Shown in pieces: positions 57,656 to 64,000 of a stretch of 64,000 bases of DNA (its first letter is position 1; every line of letters starts with the position of its first letter). The position numbers were made by a program, and so were the translations under genes. Source of the stretch: Hofstenia miamia. Its lineage: Eukaryota > Xenacoelomorpha > Acoela. The notes below the pieces were generated by a model that was not told where the DNA came from, did not search any database, and worked only from the letters and a program-made list of their open reading frames with translations. The stretch is taken from NCBI GenBank assembly GCA_004352715.1, contig SCFE01000007.1, forward strand, positions 3,066,412-3,130,411. Reading direction: 5' to 3'.

Positions 57656-59102
57656 CCCAGGAAACATTCCATTATTGGCCCATGAATGGGCCATTGTTGG
57701 CGTCATTATTGGCCATTGGTGGTAAATGGCCGCTGGCCCATTGTTGGCCCAACAATGTTTGCCAACCATCATCCATTACTGGGCCAATAATGGGCCATTG
57801 GTGAGCCATTAATGGCTCATTAGTGGGCCGGTGATAGAAAATAGTAGGTTTTTGATATTATAGCATAAACTTTTATATGTAGAACAGCAATTTTAAATTG
57901 TTAAGCAGTTCAAACATTGCTGTTTAAATTTTTAATTTTAAAATTAAGTGCAATTTTGAAATAATACTATCTTAGGACGTGAAAAATCTCTTTTGTTCAA
58001 GTGTAGCTTTTTTATATAACTATTAATTTCAAAGTTCCCAAATATTTATGAATAAATTATTTTTAAAATACGTTAAGCATGTATATCATAATTTTCTACA
58101 AATTACAAATTTCAAAATATCTTTTCACATTTCCCTATATTATATTAAAAGGAACTAGGAATCAAAATAATGAAGTGACTTTTATTTGCAAGTATCTTCT
58201 CATTGATAATTGATTACTAAGGTTGCTACTGATGTCTGTAATGGTCCACCAATGGGCCACTGATGGCATCAGTGGTCACAAATATTGCATGTTTCCCACC
58301 AGCAGTTTAATGATTATGGCCAATGTTATATTATGATTTGTAATTTGCAACTTGTTATAATTTGATTGAGTTAAGGAGAGGGGCGTATTTAGGGGGGTTG
58401 GTTTGTGCCTGCCCCTCTTTGGACAGGCCAATTTCAACTCATTCTCATACAATCTGATTGATATATTGATGAACAGTCTTTTTGTTTGACATAAAGTGCA
58501 AAAAGTAGTATTTCATGTATTCTTATTAACTCCATCTGTCTTTTTGGTTTATTTATCATTTATGCACAGGCGAGCATGGCATTATGCTAAGAGGGTGAAA
58601 AAACTACCTAGGCCTATATGAATCTGATACAAATTGGGGCATATTATACTTAAAATGGAACACCTTGCTACAAACAATTGAATGCATTATAAAAGCTCAT
58701 AAAAACAAGAGCTGGCTTACTAATTTGTGATATCAAATACGAAAGGTTAAGTAAATTGATTTGTTATGAAAATTAAATTTGATCAATCATAATTGTAAAC
58801 TAATAAATTTATATTTGTTCGCTAGATGGCAGATTGATCTAGCAATGCCATTAATGGGCCATTGTCGGGCCATTAATAGCTCTGAGAAACTGATAAATAA
58901 TACTTTTTGAAAATTTAAATCAAACTTTAATGTAATGCTTAAGTTATATACAATAATATAATAATTTCTCTGTAAAATTGTGGAATTTTAAGATTTTTAA
59001 AACTTTTTGTTTCATTGGTTATTGTTGGCAAATGAGTGGCCATTGTTGGCCAGAGGTGCCAGCATTGAGCCATTTTTGGACCAATAATGGTTGTTTCCTG
59101 GG
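57656..59102 (+). mobile_element. CCCAGGAAAC inverted-repeat element, complete copy
   Basis: 1447 bp. The left end is CCCAGGAAACATTCCATTAT; the right end read inward is CCCAGGAAACAACCATTATT, then GGTCCA. GGCC/CCATT words crowd both ends (57670-57835 and 58845-59095). No transposase is seen. TT flanks both ends, but no longer target duplication is evident. Its superfamily is not recognised. Confidence 0.75.
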
Positions 59103-59269
59103 TTGAGATTCATTTCATGTTAATTCCTGTTTGTTCATATACCATAATTTCCACTGTTATCTAAATTTCACACTTGTTTGCATGCATTCTTCAGTGTAAG
59201 GTTGTAATCTAATGTCTTCTATCAATTTGAATAGTATGTTCTTATCTTGTTGTTCATCTTCAATTTTGA

Positions 59270-59698
59270 TTTCTTCCTCTTAAACTCTTATGGTTCTATT
59301 TCCATAATTTATAACACACTTGATTTTGGACAGAAAGTTGTCTCCCAATAAGATTTCATATAGCAGCATATTCTTGTGAGTGTCAACTATGATTAATGAC
59401 TGTTTGAATGTATTATTTGCTATTCTCATCCTTACTAGTTCCAGCATTCCTTTGTGTCAATATATTTGCCTGATGCATTTGTCAGCCTATTGTGAGATTT
59501 CAGTAATTCTTCTTTTGTAAATCCCAATTTTGTCATGAATTCATCTGTTATAATTGATTTTATTGCACCTGTGTGTATATTAGCCTTAGTCATTACACCA
59601 TTAATCACAACTGTAATTGTGTTGACATTGTGTAGATTAGTTAATATCATAACTGGTGCATGGTTTTTCTGATTCCTTGGCTGTTTCATTTTCATCAA
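59270..59698 (-). pseudogene. gypsy protease region
   Basis: Minus strand: VVINGVMTKANIHTGAIKSI, then ITDEFMTKLGFTKEELL and, after a stop, MLLYEILLGDNFLSKIKCVI with NYGNRTI. Retropepsin-like folds need a D[ST]G triad; here the Asp position is His (HTGA), so the catalytic residue is lost. The ILG-x-x-FL block is the usual end of the protease. Dead. Confidence 0.8.
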
Positions 59699-59990
59699 TT
59701 TCCAGTAGAATTTTGTAATCAGAGTTTAGAATGTCTTCATCATCAAAATATGCTTCTCCAACTTCTATAATGATTATAGTTTTAGCCATGAACATCCCTT
59801 TCCTGCTCCTTTAGTTTGCCCATCTTGAGTTTTTATCTTTATAACTTTTGCATTCCCCTTTCCACAAATTGTCTGCAAAGATCTTAGTTGTGATTGTTCT
59901 TTTGTCTCCCAGTTCAATGCATTTTTCCTGTTCCAAGTTGCATTCTCAAATTATTTTCTAACATAACCTGGATATCCACTGCCTTTCTAA

Positions 59991-60180
59991 TCATTTTTCC
60001 AATTTGTTGTCCACATTGCATTTTATTTCAAATTGCTGCCTTATGTTTTCTGGAAGGCCATTTATGATATGAGAAAACAAGTCATACTTGGAATAGTATC
60101 TGCCTCTTGAGCTGAGTGTCAATAATTGCTTGACTTGCAACATATAATTTCTGATGTCATCAAATTTCCTAATATTCATT
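59991..60180 (-). pseudogene. gypsy gag scrap
   Basis: Minus strand: KFDDIRNYMLQVKQLLTLSS, then YDLFSHIINGLPENIRQQFE. The I-x-x-GLP-x-x-x-R-x-x-F pattern marks the capsid C-terminal region of Ty3/gypsy gag. It directly abuts the LTR, so the primer-binding site and the first part of gag are deleted. Confidence 0.75.
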
Positions 60181-60181
60181 C

Positions 60182-60329
60182 TGTTTAGTATTAACAGATA
60201 AAACCAGTATAAAAAGTAGACAAGTAAAATTCCAAAGAATTTAATACATCAATGATTCACACTGCAATGTAGCTATTTATACAGACTTCTAACAACATAT
60301 TTGCACTATTTCAACAGTCAAACAAAACA
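60182..60329 (-). repeat. gypsy 5' LTR
   Basis: 148 bp, minus-strand ends TG and CA (TGTTTTGTTTGACTGTTGAA to CTGTTAATACTAAACA), with a TATAAATAG box inside (complement of about 60273-60281). Pairs with 53078-53212. Confidence 0.75.
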
Positions 60330-60359
60330 ATTTGGTGAAATATGCATGAGAAAGGCAGT

Positions 60360-60625
60360 CGGAGAAACTCACAGAATTGTAATGACAACAATATACAACT
60401 CCCAGTGTGAAAGTACCAGAACATATGCAGAAGAAATCCAAAAAAATTCTTCAAGCAATACTTAGTAATGGCATCATATGGCCAAGCAAAATCCCATATG
60501 TGACACCAACAGTTTTTGTGAAGCAAGGGAAACATCAATTGGGAAAGTCAAGTCTGCTAAATAAAATGACAATCTGGTTTCAACAATGGATTGGCCAAAA
60601 TCAGAGATGGAACTGGATACAGTAA
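60360..60625 (+). pseudogene. possible second gypsy RT scrap
   Basis: The + strand frame has KVPEHMQKKSKKILQAILSN, then GIIWPSKIPYVTPTVFVKQG. This recalls the entry to a gypsy RT domain (VP-x-HMQ, GII-x-PS-x-SPY-x-x-PVV-x-VKK). The expected D-x-RKLN motif does not follow, so the match is partial and may be chance. Confidence 0.4.
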
Positions 60626-60660
60626 TTTGGGGCTGAAAATTTACCTGTGTGTCATTACTT

Positions 60661-63600
60661 GAAAACTTCAAGAAGGATTAGCTAAATTACCAGCAAATTA
60701 AAAAAATATTTGTTGTTTTATCTGATCAGTAGGGAATATTTTGCCTAGTTTGGGAAAAATCCTATGAAAATCGTAAGGTTAAAAAATTTTACTTGCTTCA
60801 GCAGCCTACAGTATTGTAATTAGAATAATAATGGAATTTATCTCTTTGGAATCTCTCAATAATTTGGCTATAAATTGAGTTATTCTGTTTTTGATTATGT
60901 AATTTTGTTTCATCAGTCTTTTATGGAACTAACAACTAATAATTTTAACAGAAGTTGATCTACTGGATTTACATTTCACAATTTATGAAACTGCATAAAA
61001 AATTATGAAGCTTAAACGCTTTTATTTTTCTAATCTTGGATAGGACACTCAAAATATTTGAATGATTTTCAATTGTATACACCTATAAATGCTAATGTCA
61101 GTTGAAAATTCAGATACATATTACTAAAGTAGTAATTATGCTTGGCTTTAGTATAAAAAGTTTAAAGTTGTTTATCAGATTCTTATTTATTATTCAAAGT
61201 TAAGTGAAGTTACACTCAACAGCAATGTAAATCATAATCAGACTAATAATGTTACTCTTAGTTTTACACATCTAAACTATCATACAAAAATATAATAACT
61301 AAACTAACTGAAAAATTCACAATTTAAATTCTCTGAAAAATGAAAAACTGATTAAAGTTAAAGCAAAGAATTAATGTATAAAAAATATCAAAATTGTATT
61401 TTGCTTAAAATATTGGTGTAATATTTTGAAATGTGTGTTATGCAATATCAACTCTTTGCATCACCATGGTGTAGTTTTATAAATTTATCCAGATGTTCAT
61501 AAATATTAGGCATTTTTAGATTTGATTTGAGTTGGGACCTTAACTACCGAGTTCAAGTCAAGTTACAAATATATTCAAACTTAATTTTTCAAAATTTTTA
61601 TACCAGAGCAACTAAAAAGCACATACATAATCAGTAAGAAATTATTGCAAAAGTATCGTATAATCAAGAAAATTTGAATAAAAAGCTGAAATAAAAATTC
61701 TTTTTTGTAATTGTAATATCAGTGTGCGTAATGACTAAAATGGACAATTATTAAAAACCAAAGAAAACAACATAAAGAAAATTTAGGATAAACTACTGGT
61801 AAAAGACATAAGAATAAATATTTCATCTAATTCTTTCAGATATTTAAAAGGATGCTTCAAGTTATGTGATGAAAATGTCTTGATCTTTTAAGATAAATAT
61901 ATTAAAAATGCAGATTGAATCTCAATCATTTCCTAAAAAGTTGATATTCCATTTGCAAGTTTCATAAGGGGCTCATAAGGTTTTAAGCAAATTTTCAGGT
62001 ATGCAAACCAGTATCTACCAATTAGCACAGAAAATTAGTAAAAAAGCATAATCATGAAATTTTTGGCTTTCTTCATTTTCATCTCAACAACAACTATGAA
62101 CCTTTAACTGTATTATCAGTGGAAATACCTGCCTTGACTAAATGGCAAAGACAACTGGCTCAGATTTATTCTTCAACCTATTATTCAATAATCTGAGCAT
62201 AAAAAACACCTTAAAATCGTAATTTTTAGAAAAAAGTGAAGCTTGAGTATTCATTATAAAGGTTACAGCGTTACTTCTTTTAATTTGGACTTGAATAATG
62301 CTAACAACATGCAGTCATTGTTGGATTGTAACTACAAAAGATTGCAATGTTTCTTGAAAATAGTGTACAAAGCTACAATAGTCTAAGTGATGTATGAAAA
62401 ATTTTTATATGACTTTCTTTGGTAATTAATTCCTTTAATATATGCTGTGCAGTTCATTTTCAGAATACGGTGTCATTCTAACATTTTAATATGCACACTA
62501 TAACAAAATTTGCAAATTGGTCTTTGTCAACATGCTACAATGTTTTATTAATTTTGGGTTGAACTAGCCATTTTCAGCATAACCATTGACAAGGACTCTA
62601 TCCTTGGTCTTTATATCTCACTGTAAAATGATTCAATTTTGTGTATAATATTTGTCTATTACCAAGAAATTACCATGAAATCATTCGTTCTAGACTATTT
62701 TCCTAGAACAAGCAACCATTTATATGATTTAGCTTTGACACTTTGTGCAAACCAGATTTCATTTCCAGTTGCAATGTCAATATATTTAAGTTATATATCT
62801 GGGTACTAAAAATACCCCACACCATCTATATCTAGTATATAGCAAAATGTCAGAGGTTGATGTGGCCAAGTTTTAGTTCAAATTTTGAAAAAATTAACAG
62901 CTCTTTGGAACTAAACCCCCTAACTGTTGTTCACTAACTACCAGCAAACACATTTTCTTCCACGTTAAGCAAGGTCTGTTCCAAAAAACATTCAGTGCAT
63001 TATATTTAGTATTGCATTTTGTATTTTGACAAAGTTAAAAAATTTATCCAGAAAACATGGGTGCAGCAAAAAATTTCAAAATTTGCAAAAGGGAATGTGT
63101 AACAAAAAGAAAATGTATTGCAGTGAACACAAAAGCCTCTATATGCATATTACAGTAGTAATGAATGCTCCTTATCTTATCATGTTTATTGGCTATTTAA
63201 AAAATGCCCCATATTTTTTTACATACTTAGCAATCATTTTCTCAGGTTCAACCAAAAGTGTGGCAGTCCCTTCCTCAAAACCCTTGCCATGCACTCAAAT
63301 GTACTTAATTTGAGTGAATTCAGATGAGATATATGTGGTTATTGCTGTGATTCTCTAATACCATTTGAAAGAGGCCATGTATAATTGCATATTTCCCAAA
63401 TTTAGATTAGTCAGATAAAATATTTTGCCCGAGAGTCACTGAAGTTTTTGTAATAGCGTAAAACTTATATTCCGCTTGATTCAACCCCCGTTTTTGGTAA
63501 AATACTATAAAATTGATATTTTAGTTATAAATAGTAACAAGGTCTTAGGGTTTTCGAAAATATGAAATGCATACAATTTCATTTTCTTGAATTTTTTCAA

Positions 63601-63920
63601 AACCGCAATGTTATTGAAATATTTTGTCATTGAATAAGAAATAAAAATTATGTTGGTCTTATTACAGATTTTTTCAGATATAAATAAATTACAAAAGTTC
63701 GCCTGTTCTCAATAATATCATAAACTTATGAAAACATGAAATTTGAAATAGACATTAGCACAACACTGTATGCAATACACTGAGGCAGTTGAGTTGTGAT
63801 AAGCATATATTGTTTTGTGAAAATATTAATAAAATAAAAAATTTATATTTTTTAAACCGAAAAATTTCTCACTAATCTGTGAAAAAATATATTTATTTAC
63901 CAAATAGATTCGTTATGCCT
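60661..63920. other. CpG-poor intergenic sequence, no gene seen
   Basis: About 3.3 kb without a supported gene. CpG is scarce (about a dozen sites by eye). A weak GAGTTCAAGTCAAGTTAC patch (about 61547-61565) belongs to the GAGTTCGAGT word family. Confidence 0.5.
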
Positions 63921-63924
63921 TGAT

Positions 63925-64000
63925 CAGGGGCGCACCCAGCTTTTTCTATGAGGAGGGGAACTATTATGTATATATGTATGTATGTATATATATATATATA
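63925..64000 (+). repeat. CAGGGGCG element start and TA/TGTA microsatellite
   Basis: CAGGGGCGCACCCAGCTTTT (63925-63944), then a G-rich tract, resembles the element ends at 15742 (minus), 33571 and 42197. It runs into a TATGTA/TA repeat at the window edge. Confidence 0.5.

Larger units (their letters stand above)
53078..60329 (-). mobile_element. fossil Ty3/gypsy retrotransposon with nested insertions
   Basis: Minus-strand order: 5' LTR (60182-60329), gag scrap (59991-60180), protease region (59270-59698), spacer, reverse transcriptase start (54165-54420), integrase end (53800-54164) and 3' LTR (53078-53212). The block 54993-59102 is later insertion material. Most of RT, all RNase H and most of integrase are deleted at a junction near 54165. 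Described as a defective relic only. Confidence 0.85.

Noticed and set aside
60360-60625. A second complete gypsy element on the + strand
   Set aside because: Only an uncertain 40-residue resemblance is present, without RKLN or YVDD motifs or LTRs in that orientation.

Overview
This is an AT-rich (about two-thirds or more A+T) stretch of animal nuclear DNA. The marks of a eukaryote are spliced exons with GT/AG junctions, LINE, Ty3/gypsy, hAT, piggyBac-type and Tc1/mariner transposon remains, TA microsatellites and scaffold gaps. I cannot name the species; an invertebrate is most likely. Twelve runs of N break the window, three of them exactly 1000 long, and five of them lie against TA repeats.

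One host gene is recognisable: an OVO/OVOL-type C2H2 zinc-finger transcription factor on the + strand. Four well-supported exons lie at 30600-31042, 31158-31740, 32400-32539 and 32607-32792. A probable first exon (20239-20290, MPNFARKKLALIQNKKQ, a SNAG-like N-terminus) sits about 10 kb upstream behind a CCAAT/TATA promoter, and its splice phase fits exon 2. The joined model is 467 codons plus stop. Two features are odd. Seven in-frame copies of an 18-residue repeat separate the N-terminus from the conserved NW motif, and the first zinc finger has Arg where its second Cys should be.

The 5' region of this gene (17.6-20.6 kb) is copied downstream at 37.5-40.85 kb, with two further first-exon copies. 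A broken copy of exon 4 and its flanks lies at 41.03-42.24 kb. Together these look like a decayed partial paralogue. Comparing the duplicates gives natural empty sites for a 1205-bp Tc1 element (18686-19890) and a 205-bp piggyBac-type MITE (39556-39760).

The rest is mobile-element debris. 0-17 kb: a LINE tail, a complete but dead 1162-bp mariner-like element and several dispersed repeats. 22-30 kb (inside the presumed first intron): a 532-bp hAT-type MITE, two dead Tc1-like copies in a repeated context, and gaps. 34-37 kb: LINE scraps and a GC-ended repeat. 45-50 kb: a LINE reverse-transcriptase pseudogene split by a 1915-bp hAT element with perfect 8-bp target duplications. 50-64 kb: a strikingly CpG-poor domain with a fossil Ty3/gypsy element (LTRs at 53.1 and 60.2 kb), itself interrupted by an unclassified inverted-repeat element and another LINE fragment. 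I saw no tRNA, rRNA or CRISPR features.
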